NCBI RefSeq assembly: GCF_002860285.1
Contig: NZ_PGVF01000001.1
Coordinates: forward strand, 620,001-684,000
Source: Bacillus sp. M6-12
GTDB taxonomy: Bacteria > Bacillota > Bacilli > Bacillales > DSM-1321
DNA: 64,000 nt
Reading direction: 5' to 3'
Part shown: piece after piece, positions 16,679 to 26,069 of the stretch
Position numbering within the stretch: position 1 is the first letter of the stretch
Layout of the letters: each line of letters begins with the position of its first letter
Translations under genes and position numbers: made by a program
Notes under the pieces: generated by a model
Databases searched by the model: none
What the model was told of the DNA's origin: nothing
The model's input: the letters and a program-made list of their open reading frames with translations, nothing else

Positions 16679-17668
16679 TTAGCTTATTTTTGATAACGTC
16701 AATGATTTTATTTTACCAAGTTCAATAAGAGGTTTAAATTGTATAATTTCTATCCCATGAATTTGTTGCAAGGGCAAAAGAATATGCTCTGGATATTTAG
16801 GTGCAATGGTTATCATTCGTACTTTCTCTACATGGTGTTCTGTTTTAAACTGCATAGGATAATATATAGACTGCCAAAATATATCCTTAAAGTCTTCAAC
16901 TGTCTTCAGTTCTAATATCACAAAATTTCCTTCCTTATCCTTTGCCAACACATCAATACGCCCATCCTTAATGGAATATTGTCTATCGACATATCTTAAT
17001 CCTTCTTCAATTAAATCCAAATGCTTAATCAAGTATTTTTCCAAGTCGTTCTCTGTTATACTTACAACACTTGTTGTCACTAACTCAACAGAATGTATAT
17101 CTGCATAATAGACTTCTTCTAATGTACGAACAAATGGATGATGATTATCAGGGTATTCAAAGTCTTCTATTTCAGCAGGACTGTTAGGATTTGCAGAATA
17201 GCGTTTGTTTAATAACGACAATGCGTTCCATTTTAAATAAGACAAATATCTTGAATGAGATTTATAAGGTTTCGCTTTGTTTTTTCCATGTCGAATGACA
17301 CTCTTCCACTCTTTATCCATATATTCCTCATAGGGAAGACTAACACCTTTTGAGGTAGTTACACTTTTTAATGAAGCAGAAAACTCCCAATCCAAAACAA
17401 TATTCTCCAATGAATTTTCTAATCCATACCCCTTCTTGATTGCTTCGCCTTTATAAACCAATTCTTTTTCTTCTATTGGCAAATTCAATTCTCTTAACAA
17501 GAAATCAACCAATCGTTTATGTTTATTAAACTTTTCTATTTTTTTATCGTAATACTCAATGAGAAAACGAAGGTAGAAGTAATGATAAACAATGCTTCTA
17601 TCTATTCCATACATATAAGATAACTTATCCAAAAATAATTCATTTAGTTCACTCTCGTAATTTAACAC
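16679..17668 (-). CDS. NucS/EndoMS-like nuclease-domain protein
   Basis: A 329-aa protein. Its C-terminal half (about 205-329) carries a PD-(D/E)XK core of the NucS (DUF91) type: ITENDLEKYLIKHLDLIEEGL, then GRIDVLAKDKEGNFVILELKT with the D and E-x-K metal-binding residues, and QSIYYPMQFK. NucS-like enzymes cut mismatched or branched DNA in archaea and actinobacteria; in Bacillota the domain is often fused to unknown parts. The N-terminal 200 residues are helical and unrecognised. The start is GTG at 17668 after GGAGGGGG. A role in plasmid DNA processing or defence is inferred. Confidence 0.65.
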   Translation of the reverse strand: MLNYESELNELFLDKLSYMYGIDRSIVYHYFYLRFLIEYYDKKIEKFNKHKRLVDFLLRELNLPIEEKELVYKGEAIKKGYGLENSLENIVLDWEFSASLKSVTTSKGVSLPYEEYMDKEWKSVIRHGKNKAKPYKSHSRYLSYLKWNALSLLNKRYSANPNSPAEIEDFEYPDNHHPFVRTLEEVYYADIHSVELVTTSVVSITENDLEKYLIKHLDLIEEGLRYVDRQYSIKDGRIDVLAKDKEGNFVILELKTVEDFKDIFWQSIYYPMQFKTEHHVEKVRMITIAPKYPEHILLPLQQIHGIEIIQFKPLIELGKIKSLTLSKIS

Positions 17669-17766
17669 TACTCCCCCTCCTTTCTCCTAATCTATTCGTT
17701 CATTTTTTCTTTATATATGAAGGGCAAAATACGTATTATAGTAATCTCCATAAAATTTATATAGTC

Positions 17767-17796
17767 ATTATATGTTCGTTTATAGACTATTGTCAA
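17767..17796 (-). promoter_or_regulatory. Promoter of the NucS-like gene with TTGACAATAGTC -35 region
   Basis: Minus strand TTGACA (17796..17791), 18-bp spacer starting ATAGTC, TATAAT (17772..17767); a further GACTATA follows at 17766..17760, over the likely start of transcription. Confidence 0.65.
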
Positions 17797-17870
17797 TGAG
17801 ATAGTGCTAAATCACACTCCCTCAAACAAAAATCAAACACGTTACGGTTTTATTTTGTTGTAAAAAATAA

Positions 17871-17899
17871 TTGACTTTACTATAATTATAATGTATAAT
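17871..17899 (+). promoter_or_regulatory. Strong promoter of the 229-aa protein gene
   Basis: TTGACT (17871-17876), 17-bp spacer, TATAAT (17894-17899), 54 bases before the start codon. Confidence 0.7.
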
Positions 17900-17953
17900 T
17901 GATTTATAAATGAAGGAGAAAATTCATTCACATTTTAGGAGGAAATCGAGACT

Positions 17954-18643
17954 ATGAGAGAAAAAAGCCCCCAACAAATTATCCGCTTTGACGGAAAAAA
18001 TGTATTTGTAGAAGTTATGAATTCAGCATTTGGAATTGGAAAGGTACAACTTAATTTTATTGAGTATGACACTTCAAAAGAAGCGAAAAGTCGCCAAACG
18101 AAGAACATTCCAATGTATATTGATACGGATAAATTCTTACTTCTTACACAAGACATTCTAAGTGGTCGCATGGTACATTTGGCTAAACAAGCAAATGATG
18201 CGAAAACAAAAGGTGGATATAAGTACGCTAAAGAAATCTATGCAGATTTAGGCGGTATTTCTGCTGAAAACTTGAAGAGACGTGGAAAAGAACGACCAGA
18301 TGGTATGAGTATGTCACGTCAATTCAAAATCACACCAGGAGATAAAATTCCTTGGATTCTATCTGCAGAGATTGGAGCAGGGAAAGAAGACGACAAAGGT
18401 CTAATTGTTCCACAAGGTAGACCAGAAGAATTTGTACGTGTTGCTCTTTCTGATGATGATTTCAAAAAATTAGCGATTGTGGTTCAATCTCATATTCAAG
18501 CGTATATCGCTTCTCAATATGAAAGCCAAGAGGTTCAAGAACTGAAAGCTCAACTTGATACAATTAAGCCAATTATGAATGGTTTAACAGAGTTCTTGCG
18601 TAAGCAAGGCGTTCCAGTTGTATTCCCTAAAAAGGATAAATAA
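17954..18643 (+). CDS. Unknown conserved-looking protein, 229 aa
   Basis: I do not recognise the family. The first 110 residues look strand-rich (NVFVEVMNSAFGIGKVQLNF), the middle has a glycine-rich stretch around KGGYKYAKEIYADLGGIS, and the end is a long helix (about 180-215). No signal peptide or membrane segment. It has a near-consensus promoter and an AGGAGG 11-12 bases before ATG, so high expression is likely. It lies alone on the plus strand next to the 400-bp non-coding stretch 18644-19044, which carries repeats; a role linked to that site is conceivable but unsupported. Confidence 0.6.
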   Translation: MREKSPQQIIRFDGKNVFVEVMNSAFGIGKVQLNFIEYDTSKEAKSRQTKNIPMYIDTDKFLLLTQDILSGRMVHLAKQANDAKTKGGYKYAKEIYADLGGISAENLKRRGKERPDGMSMSRQFKITPGDKIPWILSAEIGAGKEDDKGLIVPQGRPEEFVRVALSDDDFKKLAIVVQSHIQAYIASQYESQEVQELKAQLDTIKPIMNGLTEFLRKQGVPVVFPKKDK

Positions 18644-18648
18644 GAAGA

Positions 18649-18680
18649 AAGTGAGGGGAGAAATCCTCTTGCTTTTTTTG
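18649..18680 (+). terminator. Terminator of the 229-aa protein gene
   Basis: GTGAGG / CCTCTTGC imperfect stem followed by T7. Confidence 0.6.
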
Positions 18681-18701
18681 TTGCAAAAAGAACGTAAACC
18701 C

Positions 18702-18723
18702 CTTGATAAATCAAGTCTTTTTT
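18702..18723 (+). terminator. Second hairpin with T-run
   Basis: Perfect CTTGAT AA ATCAAG followed by TCTTTTTT. It backs up the terminator 20 bases upstream. Confidence 0.5.
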
Positions 18724-18769
18724 GGCTCTACAACTTTCGGAAAACATAAACCTATATAGTCCTAAAAAA

Positions 18770-18884
18770 AATATCTAAAATACATTTAAAACATCAAAAA
18801 TCTATCGTTAAAAAGAAAGGTCAAAACACATCTTCAAAAACATCTATTCTTCTTAAATATCTAAAATTTATTAAAACATCAAAA
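18770..18884. repeat. Two copies of a 30-bp direct repeat in a 400-bp non-coding stretch
   Basis: AATATCTAAAATACATTTAA plus AACATCAAAA at 18770-18799 is repeated, with one base fewer and two changes, at 18856-18884. Shorter AACATC and ATCTA words are scattered between and after them. A 16-bp palindrome ACATGCTAAAGCATGT follows at 18899-18914. No gene is visible from 18644 to 19044. It could be a protein-binding or replication site. Confidence 0.5.
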
Positions 18885-18898
18885 GCAACTTTTAATTA

Positions 18899-18914
18899 AC
18901 ATGCTAAAGCATGT
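18899..18914. repeat. Palindrome ACATGCTAAAGCATGT
   Basis: Seven-base arms around AA. The 12-bp core ATGCTAAAGCAT recurs, in opposite orientation, at 39929-39940 downstream of tadC. Confidence 0.5.
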
Positions 18915-19044
18915 CTTCTTCTTTTCTTTAAGACCTATCTAATCTATCTGAAAAAGAAAACCATTTTATAAAAAAACAAAACATCTGCAGATAAACAAAA
19001 AAGCCTATACCATTAGATATAGACTTTGATTAATGATGAAAAAT

Positions 19045-19236
19045 TTATTCAATTGGTCGTTCAAAAATAACATCGAAATATATTGGAGCACCATTGTTCG
19101 CAAGTCCTGGTGCGAAAATTTGAACCAATCTCCAACCTTGTGAAGCGTATTCAGCGATGATTTTTGTATAATCCTCTTTTGGATTTGCTTTAAAAACTCC
19201 ACCTAATTCAATTTTGATAATTTTATATTCATACAT
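19045..19236 (-). CDS. DUF4177-family small protein
   Basis: A 63-aa protein with the DUF4177 pattern: MYEYKIIKIELGG, EDYTKIIAEYASQGWRLVQI, FAPG and a final strand FDVIFERPIE. The function of the family is unknown; the fold is a small alpha/beta unit. The ATG follows AAAGGAG. It stands downstream of a small membrane protein gene. Confidence 0.8.
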   Translation of the reverse strand: MYEYKIIKIELGGVFKANPKEDYTKIIAEYASQGWRLVQIFAPGLANNGAPIYFDVIFERPIE

Positions 19237-19347
19237 AGGTTTGTGTCTCCTTTCCTATAAAGTAAATGATTTTTACTATTATAGTTTTGTTCAATGAGTA
19301 TTCATAACTTCATATGGTGTGACCATGACGAAGCATAGTGTAACCTT

Positions 19348-19641
19348 TTATTCTGCATATTCTCTCTTCATAAGATAATGGATAATGAAAACAGCACAAT
19401 AAAACGGAATAACTGGAATTAAAAAGCACAATCCTATCTCCATTCCTTTTACCAAGAAAATGAAGAGACCAGCAATTGTAAAAAGAGGCATCCACATATA
19501 TAGATTCATTTTATACATATCCCTCATAGGTTGCCCTACACTTCCTTGATTTCGTAATTGGTAATACCAAACCACTGTCATCAATCCAAAAATCATAAAG
19601 AAGATGGCTGAACCATTTACAGCAATTATTATATCTTTCAT
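19348..19641 (-). CDS. Small membrane protein, 97 aa
   Basis: Three predicted membrane segments (about residues 6-26, 46-66 and 68-90) with little outside them. The ATG follows AAAGGAG. It lies just before the VirB2-like gene of the transfer locus in genome order but downstream of that gene's transcription, with a terminator between. Function unknown. Confidence 0.55.
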   Translation of the reverse strand: MKDIIIAVNGSAIFFMIFGLMTVVWYYQLRNQGSVGQPMRDMYKMNLYMWMPLFTIAGLFIFLVKGMEIGLCFLIPVIPFYCAVFIIHYLMKREYAE

Positions 19642-19661
19642 TTATTTCTCTCCTTTCTATA

Positions 19662-19690
19662 AAAAAAGAGCATTGCATATGCAACACTCT
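19662..19690. terminator. Palindromic terminator-like hairpin upstream of the 97-aa gene
   Basis: AGAGCATTGCATATGCAACACTCT: nearly perfect palindrome preceded by A7; on the minus strand a T7 run follows, so it ends transcription coming from the VirB2-like gene. Confidence 0.7.
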
Positions 19691-19749
19691 ATCAAATAGG
19701 GTTATTGTTCAAACGGTATTACTGAATGTATGCTCCGTTAGGATGGGTA

Positions 19750-19783
19750 TATAGTCAAATAATATAATTATTCGATTATAGTC
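19750..19783 (-). promoter_or_regulatory. Two TATAGTC elements between the VirB2-like gene and its neighbour
   Basis: TATAGTC at 19750-19756 and 19777-19783, both reading as GACTATA on the minus strand, 27 bp apart. No convincing -10 box was found, so this is recorded as operator-like only. Confidence 0.4.
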
Positions 19784-19798
19784 TATTCTTAATAATTT

Positions 19799-20227
19799 CT
19801 AAGAAGTAAGCCATCCTAATACAGAGTCCATAATTTCAGGAGCGTAAAGAACGACAGCGTACATGATAACTGCAATAAACATTCCGAAGATACCTCTTCC
19901 GACTAATTGAGAGTTACCAAATGAACCAGCTAAAGACATGAAAGCACTTAAAATAAAGATAATGATAGCAAATGGTTGTACCACTTTTTGTAATAAGTGA
20001 ACGACTTCAAATCCTTTTCTTTCAGCCCATTTTTCCGCTTCTCCAATCGTTACTCTTTCTGTTTGCCCTTCAATACTTGCTTGAATTGCCTTTGTTTTGT
20101 CTTGTTCAGGTGTTGTAGGTTCAGTAATCGTCTTTGTAGAGAAAGTATCTGCTGACGTTGCGAAAGAGCTAACTCCGAAGAAGGAAACAAATAACATAAT
20201 TAGCATGATTCCAACATATTTTTTCAT
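19799..20227 (-). CDS. VirB2-like small membrane protein (possible conjugative pilin)
   Basis: A 142-aa protein with signal peptide (cleavage likely after SFA) and two C-terminal membrane segments (about residues 84-106 and 113-135) separated by a short loop GNSQLVGRG. This is the layout of VirB2/TrbC-type subunits of type IV secretion systems. The ATG at 20227 is used because AGGAGG directly abuts the upstream in-frame GTG. It lies downstream of the wall hydrolase gene of the transfer locus. Sequence similarity is low in this family, so the call rests on topology and context. Confidence 0.6.
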   Translation of the reverse strand: MKKYVGIMLIMLFVSFFGVSSFATSADTFSTKTITEPTTPEQDKTKAIQASIEGQTERVTIGEAEKWAERKGFEVVHLLQKVVQPFAIIIFILSAFMSLAGSFGNSQLVGRGIFGMFIAVIMYAVVLYAPEIMDSVLGWLTS

Positions 20228-20293
20228 AATGATTTTCACCTCCTAAAATGGTTTTTATATTATAGTAGTTTATATATAAAGATATAAATAAAG

Positions 20294-20322
20294 AAAAACC
20301 CCAAAGCTAACTACCTTGGGGT
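20294..20322 (-). terminator. Hairpin terminator
   Basis: ACCCCAAgG / CtTTGGGGT stem followed by T5 on the minus strand, just after the wall hydrolase gene. Confidence 0.8.
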
Positions 20323-20332
20323 ATATTCTTTA

Positions 20333-23116
20333 TTAAGGGGCAGAGCGTAATTTTCCTTGCTCTCCTGTGATGATTTGGCTACTATCCATCAGAACACCGT
20401 TATGCTTAACTACAAAGTGTAAGTGATAACCAGTTGAGTCACCAGTTGTACCAACTGTTCCAACCATTTGACCCTTTGTAACCTGTGTACCAATTTTTAC
20501 AGATACTTGGTCTAAGTGACAATACTGTGATGTGAAACCATCAGCATGTTCTACTGTAACGTAGTTTCCGCAACCATTACCGTTCTTTTCTGTTTCTCCT
20601 GTATGAGCAACCGTAACTTTACCATCAGCCATAGAATAAACAGGTGTTCCTTTTGGAACAGCTATATCCGTTCCACCATGATAATGCGGTTTCTTTCTAA
20701 TAGGGTGAATCCTGTTCCCTGGTAATGATGTGATTTTAGAACCGACATTTTGAACATTTAGTGGATTTTGGAAACCAGCAACGTCAGTGTTAGCCACGTA
20801 GTTTTTAGCGTTGTTGTTACTACCAGCTAATGTATCCACATAGCCATCTTCCCAAAAGTTCATTGTATCCAAATCTTCTTGCTCAACTTTAGAGAATAGT
20901 TCATATTTATCCATTGCCACTGAAAGTTTTAAAGCTGAATCTACATCATTTGGAGCTAAAAAGCGATGATATGGGTAGAACACTGTCTCTTTAGAGTAGT
21001 CAGAAATAATAGCTTCAAATGCTTCTTTTACACCTTTCCAGATTGAGCTAAAGATTCCTTCATCTTTCTTCCCATTTTCTGGTACTGGCGTAAGATTGAG
21101 TTCATTTTCAGTTGGTGTACCTGTACCTGTACCTGTTTCAGTTCCAGTTCCAGTTCCAGCAGTAGGATTAGAGCTTCCACCGTAATATTGAAGAACCATT
21201 TCTACATAACAAGAGTTACCCCATCGACTTGAACCAGTTTTTGCTCTGTCAGGCATACATCCATAGTTTGCACTATAAGTATGTTGTCCACCATAATGAA
21301 GTCTTGCATCTTCACGATACTTCATCCATTCTGTCGAGCCATCGTTCCATTTGTCTCCTATACCTTTTTGTTTCATAACAGTTTCGATATAGTCAACACT
21401 ACCAAAGTTATAGGATTGGAGAGCTTTCAGTGAATCCCCATTGTATTTCTGAGCCAAAGTTGCAAAATACATAATACCCCATCTGATGGCTTTCTCTGGG
21501 TCTTTTCTTTCAGCTTCACTATAAATTGTAAAGCTCTCTTTCTTTTTCGTTTGAACATTCATCGCTGTAACGGTTCTTGCCCCATCTCCGATAATTTGCA
21601 TTAATCCATCCTCGATATTTGGATTACCAGCAGACTCTAAGGTTGCTTTTGCTAATACAATGTATGGGTCAACACCATATAGACTTCCGTAGTATTGCAT
21701 GGTAGGGAAAAATTGTAATGCGTTTTTAAATTGTTTTGTATTTAAACCTGTTCCTGTTCCTTCGATAGAACCAACATTCGCATTAATAGTCCCTGCTCCT
21801 AAATCCGTTACTCCACGAGATTCAAGGTTAAATTCTGCTAATACACTTTTCGGGATAAAGATATTATAGTTAAACATTAAGTCATACAAATAATCCTTCC
21901 CTTTATCGTGAGGTGTAGTTTCATCAGGTACAGGCTTTGTCTCATAAACTCCACCTTTACGGTATCCATAAAGCGGAACGTATTTATCAAAGACTTGTCT
22001 TGATTTTTTAACTTTATGCTCCACACCGAATTCATCTGTTTCTGTATCGTAATAATATTCGGTTTTCATTTTCTTACCTTGACCAACTTGGATTTTTTTT
22101 ACAGGTGAAGATTTATCACCTGGGTCAGCATTATCCTGTAGTTCAGATTGTTTCGTTTTTTCCTCCTTGTATTTAAACTCAAACTCTCCTACAAAGGTAA
22201 CAGCTTTTGTCATTAACCATACATCTTTTGGATAACCTTCCATAGTATAAGTAAAAGGTTCATCTACTTTAATGGTTTCTTTTTTATTTTTATCAGCGTT
22301 CCATACGTCTTTTTCATACATTGTCCCTTCAACTGTTACGTTGATTTGGTCTTTTTTGTATTTAAAAATAGACGCAAGTCCGTAATCAGATACAGATTTT
22401 ACTTTCTCACCAGTTTTATTCCCATCTTCATCATACTCTTCTGATTCGACAATGGCTCCTTTCTTGTCATCAGCCAAACGCTTTAGCACTAATTTTTCAG
22501 GGTCATAATGAACAGGTTTTGTGAATTGTTCAGGATAAATAAACTTTTTCTTATGCAAAGTTTCATCTAAAGCAAATAGGAAGTTTGCTTTTAAGAGGTA
22601 ATCTTTTTCTTTTTGATACAAGTCTTCCACCCCTGTATCTTGTGGTAACTCCAACTTTTCATTGTCATCCGTAACAATTTGCCAATAAGAACGGTCTGAC
22701 ATGTAATGGTAATATTGTTGGATTGCTTGGGTTTGTCCACTTTCTAAACTACTATTTGTTTTCTCTACCCCGTTGTCATCCTTCTCTGTCTGGTTTTGGG
22801 CTTCTTTATCATGAACGTAGACTTGCTCCGTACCCCTTATTTCAAAGAGAATATAAAACGCTAAGACAGCGATAAAGCCAATAATAAGTATTGGAACAAT
22901 GAATTTTGCTAAGAGAAGTGCAACTTTCGCTAAAATTTTGACCGCAACTGCAAGTGCTTTTTTAGCAACTTTCTTTCCTACTTCTTTCATTGCTTTCTTT
23001 GCTATTTGTTTCCCTTTATTTACGACTGCTCTTCCAGCTTTTTTTCCTTGCTCCTTGACCGCACCAGTCATTTCATCGGTGGGATTATTTGTTTCATTAC
23101 CGTTTGGATTTGCCAA
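20333..23116 (-). CDS. Conjugation wall hydrolase: lytic transglycosylase plus M23 peptidase
   Basis: A 927-aa VirB1-type protein. N-terminal 50 residues are Lys/Ala-rich and cytoplasmic, one membrane segment follows (about 68-95), then a long extracytoplasmic part. About residues 460-590 form an SLT-type transglycosylase (LAKATLESAGNPNIEDGLMQ with the catalytic Glu, then SLKALQSYNFGS). A TGTG/TETG-rich linker follows, and the last 150 residues are an M23 peptidase (HYHGGTDIAVPKGTPVYS, HLHFVV zinc ligands). Together they would open peptidoglycan for the transfer channel. The start is TTG at 23116 after GGAGG. It has its own promoter region and terminator. Confidence 0.88.
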   Translation of the reverse strand: MANPNGNETNNPTDEMTGAVKEQGKKAGRAVVNKGKQIAKKAMKEVGKKVAKKALAVAVKILAKVALLLAKFIVPILIIGFIAVLAFYILFEIRGTEQVYVHDKEAQNQTEKDDNGVEKTNSSLESGQTQAIQQYYHYMSDRSYWQIVTDDNEKLELPQDTGVEDLYQKEKDYLLKANFLFALDETLHKKKFIYPEQFTKPVHYDPEKLVLKRLADDKKGAIVESEEYDEDGNKTGEKVKSVSDYGLASIFKYKKDQINVTVEGTMYEKDVWNADKNKKETIKVDEPFTYTMEGYPKDVWLMTKAVTFVGEFEFKYKEEKTKQSELQDNADPGDKSSPVKKIQVGQGKKMKTEYYYDTETDEFGVEHKVKKSRQVFDKYVPLYGYRKGGVYETKPVPDETTPHDKGKDYLYDLMFNYNIFIPKSVLAEFNLESRGVTDLGAGTINANVGSIEGTGTGLNTKQFKNALQFFPTMQYYGSLYGVDPYIVLAKATLESAGNPNIEDGLMQIIGDGARTVTAMNVQTKKKESFTIYSEAERKDPEKAIRWGIMYFATLAQKYNGDSLKALQSYNFGSVDYIETVMKQKGIGDKWNDGSTEWMKYREDARLHYGGQHTYSANYGCMPDRAKTGSSRWGNSCYVEMVLQYYGGSSNPTAGTGTGTETGTGTGTPTENELNLTPVPENGKKDEGIFSSIWKGVKEAFEAIISDYSKETVFYPYHRFLAPNDVDSALKLSVAMDKYELFSKVEQEDLDTMNFWEDGYVDTLAGSNNNAKNYVANTDVAGFQNPLNVQNVGSKITSLPGNRIHPIRKKPHYHGGTDIAVPKGTPVYSMADGKVTVAHTGETEKNGNGCGNYVTVEHADGFTSQYCHLDQVSVKIGTQVTKGQMVGTVGTTGDSTGYHLHFVVKHNGVLMDSSQIITGEQGKLRSAP

Positions 23117-23157
23117 AATGTTTCCTCCTTCCTCTCAAAAATTCTTCTTTAATTATC

Positions 23158-23194
23158 GACTATATTCAAATAATAAACAATATAGTTTATAGTC
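23158..23194 (-). promoter_or_regulatory. Inverted repeat GACTATA...TATAGTC upstream of the wall hydrolase
   Basis: Arms at 23158-23164 and 23188-23194. On the minus strand the right arm is part of TTGACTATAAAC, a -35-like box, and the left arm lies near the expected start of transcription. Confidence 0.55.
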
Positions 23195-23268
23195 AATAGC
23201 GTTTGATAATTAAAGAAAAGCTCTATTACTGTTATATTCAGAACTCTATTTATTTACTAATTTAAAAA

Positions 23269-23300
23269 CAAAAACCTCCCCTTTAGAGGAGGAGGTTTTT
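23269..23300 (-). terminator. Terminator of the main transfer operon
   Basis: AAAACCTCC / GGAGGTTTT with inner CCTC/GAGG pairing, followed by T-rich DNA on the minus strand, just after the VirB6-like gene. Confidence 0.85.
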
Positions 23301-23306
23301 ATATGA

Positions 23307-26036
23307 TTAATTTGTGTTTGTGTTTCCATTCGTGTTTCCATTCGTGTTTGAAGTTGTACTTGGTTGGTATCTTTGAACAGGAATCGTTCTTAGCGTATTT
23401 GGTGCGTCACTTGCTTTGGTTTCAACAATTCGTGCTTTTCCACCAGCACTTGCAAGAGTTTGAACAGATTTAATACCCATTTTGTCCATACCAGTTTGGT
23501 TGTAACGAACAACAAGTTGATTGTCACCACGTTTCACAATACTTTCAATACCTTGTGCTTTGTAATGATTGATTGCTTCTGTATTGTTAGCTTGGTATGC
23601 TCCATACACACTTTGAAGGTTTTTCCATTCGCCTTTGTCTAACTTAGCCACATCATAAGTGTACTTAGCAATTGGATTTTGTTTTGTACCTTCCATTGTT
23701 GCTCCAACAACACCTTCGTCAGCCATAGCTTTTGCACTTCTATGAATCTGCATATCTCCATTTGGTAAAGTAGTAGCATATGCTTTTGTACTTTCAGGAA
23801 GAGAGTTTACTAAATTTTTACCTCCTGTAACCGCCATATCCTTACCAGCTTGAGCACTTTTGAAAGCATCTTGAGCTATTTTTGGATTTTCCATACCCAT
23901 AGCCAGTCCAACACCAAGACCAACCATTGCTTGTCCTGCTCCTGCAACCGCTCTTCCTGCATTTACAACAGGATTTTTGTCAAGAAACTCTTTCCCTTTG
24001 GAATAGGCTTGTTGTACATCTTCAGCTTTACCACGAATATTAAATCCTGGTTTTGTTTGAAGGTCTTTATCCGCTCCATATCTGGCTCTATCTGGATGGT
24101 TTTTGTTTTCTGCAACGTGTACAGGCATTTCACGTTTTTGCAATGCTTCTTTTGTTGAGTTGATACGTTGGCGTTGTGTCATAGTAGCACTGTTATTTTT
24201 AATCTTGTCGCTATTACCAGAATAATTATTCATTCCAGTATCACCGCCTGAAGAGCTTGTTTCACGACCAGAGCCTCCACCATCTGTTTTCGTAGAACCA
24301 GTGTTTTTCTTGTTGCCTGAAACTTTGGATAATGCTCCACCAACAAGTGAACCAGCTTGTGACATCGACTGCATACCCATTGAGTGAGCGATACCACCAC
24401 CGCTACCCATAACTAAACTTCTAAAGAACTCTGTCATTGGGATTAAGGCTAATGTAACAATGGCTGATTCAATACCACGACTGCTTGTTGCGACAGAGAA
24501 GAAGAAACTTAGCATGAAAGCATGGAATGATTGGAGATAAATATTTCCGACTAATTCACGCAACCATGTGCTAAATAACTGCTTCCACTTACCACCAAAT
24601 GCAATCGTTACGATAAACAATGGGGCAGTTGCAATTAAGATAGCAACAGTGATAGCTCTCATGATATAAACAAAGTTTAGATAAATGGATACACCTAAGT
24701 AGAATATCTGTAGAAGCACTCCACCTATCATGCCAGAATATGCGTTCATTCCTGATAAATCAGAGAAGTTTGGAGCAGTAGCCCCAAATACATCAACTAA
24801 TTTTGCATTGAGGAACATAAGCATATTCATAACTGGAACAGCGTTTGCTAAGAGGAATCCTGTTATTAACAAGTTTTGAATACTTTCCATAAGGGAAATT
24901 CTCATAGCAGGGTTGATTGTTGCAAAGTTACGTTGTACTAAGTTTTTCACAATAGCGAAAGTAATGATTGTCCACGCTAATGCTTGGAATAGCCAGTGAT
25001 AAGCAATGGCTTGGTCTGACCATTGTTTAGACATGATACCATGTGTCCAAGCAGAAGAACCACGAATACCTTCGTTGAAAACTAAGTCATTGATTTCATA
25101 TAAACCTAAAAGGACACGTAATTGGTTGAACATACTGCTGAATAGACCAACAATTGCTTCCTCAACAGGGTTTGGTTTTACTAATTCTTGACCATTTTTC
25201 AATGTGTATCCTTTAACTACAAACGCATAGTTTGCTTGGTACATTAATTGATTCCAAGTGAGATAAGAAGAATCTTTCGCATATTTATCTTTTACATCTT
25301 TACTTAGTTCAACTTTTTCACTTCCTGCTTCACCAGTTGAAATATACCCTTTTTTAGAGCGGTAAATAAATTCATATCGGTTTCCCTCTGAATCTTCAAG
25401 GTACATATAGTCTTTTTCAATGAATCCCTCTTGGGGTGGACCTGATTTTTTAACTCCAACATTGACCGTAAATTTATCACCATCATTGTTTTTGAAAGAA
25501 GCTGTACCTGAACCACCAGCATCATTCATAGTTGTTACTAACGTATTACCCATTTTCATAAGTTCCTCTGTGCTTGTGAACTGTTTACCACCATTCGCAA
25601 TACGTAATGCGTCATTTAAACCAGCCATTAGGTTTTCTTGAGCTTTATACGCCATATTTGCGTCATATTTGTTCGCATGGTTAGAGGCCGCTCCGTACCA
25701 CTTTTTGATTTCTACTGGTGAAAATGTAAAGAGCATAGTATCGTTACTTAACTTCTTATCACCTTCATATTTAGTATAATCATCTTCCTTACTTCCTTTA
25801 TAGGGATGAACTTTTTGGTCAAGACCACTAAACTTACCTATTTGTGTCTCAATATGGGAACTTTCCTTGATAATATCTTCTTCTACGATTGTTCCCATGT
25901 ATTGATATTTGTGGTCATCAATAAGAACTTGTAAGAAGTACGTATCGTGAGCAAACGATTTAATAGGTAATAAAAGAATCAAGGAGAAGATTAGAAAAAC
26001 TAATCCTCTCTTGTATTTATTTAAGAATGATTTCAC
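23307..26036 (-). CDS. VirB6/TrbL-like conjugation membrane protein
   Basis: A 909-aa protein with a signal peptide (to about residue 29), a 300-residue extracytoplasmic region, then a block of hydrophobic segments (about 345-560: ITFAIVKN, LLITGFLLANAVPVMNMLM, LNFVYIMRAITVAILIATAPLFIV, LVGNIYLQSFHAFMLSFFFS), and a hydrophilic C-terminal part of about 330 residues. TrbL/VirB6 proteins form the inner-membrane channel core of type IV secretion. The tail ends in GNTNGNTNTN, encoded by a short DNA repeat at 23320-23350. The start is GTG after GGAGG. It follows virB4 by 33 bases in the same operon. Confidence 0.8.
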   Translation of the reverse strand: MKSFLNKYKRGLVFLIFSLILLLPIKSFAHDTYFLQVLIDDHKYQYMGTIVEEDIIKESSHIETQIGKFSGLDQKVHPYKGSKEDDYTKYEGDKKLSNDTMLFTFSPVEIKKWYGAASNHANKYDANMAYKAQENLMAGLNDALRIANGGKQFTSTEELMKMGNTLVTTMNDAGGSGTASFKNNDGDKFTVNVGVKKSGPPQEGFIEKDYMYLEDSEGNRYEFIYRSKKGYISTGEAGSEKVELSKDVKDKYAKDSSYLTWNQLMYQANYAFVVKGYTLKNGQELVKPNPVEEAIVGLFSSMFNQLRVLLGLYEINDLVFNEGIRGSSAWTHGIMSKQWSDQAIAYHWLFQALAWTIITFAIVKNLVQRNFATINPAMRISLMESIQNLLITGFLLANAVPVMNMLMFLNAKLVDVFGATAPNFSDLSGMNAYSGMIGGVLLQIFYLGVSIYLNFVYIMRAITVAILIATAPLFIVTIAFGGKWKQLFSTWLRELVGNIYLQSFHAFMLSFFFSVATSSRGIESAIVTLALIPMTEFFRSLVMGSGGGIAHSMGMQSMSQAGSLVGGALSKVSGNKKNTGSTKTDGGGSGRETSSSGGDTGMNNYSGNSDKIKNNSATMTQRQRINSTKEALQKREMPVHVAENKNHPDRARYGADKDLQTKPGFNIRGKAEDVQQAYSKGKEFLDKNPVVNAGRAVAGAGQAMVGLGVGLAMGMENPKIAQDAFKSAQAGKDMAVTGGKNLVNSLPESTKAYATTLPNGDMQIHRSAKAMADEGVVGATMEGTKQNPIAKYTYDVAKLDKGEWKNLQSVYGAYQANNTEAINHYKAQGIESIVKRGDNQLVVRYNQTGMDKMGIKSVQTLASAGGKARIVETKASDAPNTLRTIPVQRYQPSTTSNTNGNTNGNTNTN

Positions 26037-26069
26037 GTTATTTTTCCTCCTTTCTTCAATAATGAAGAA

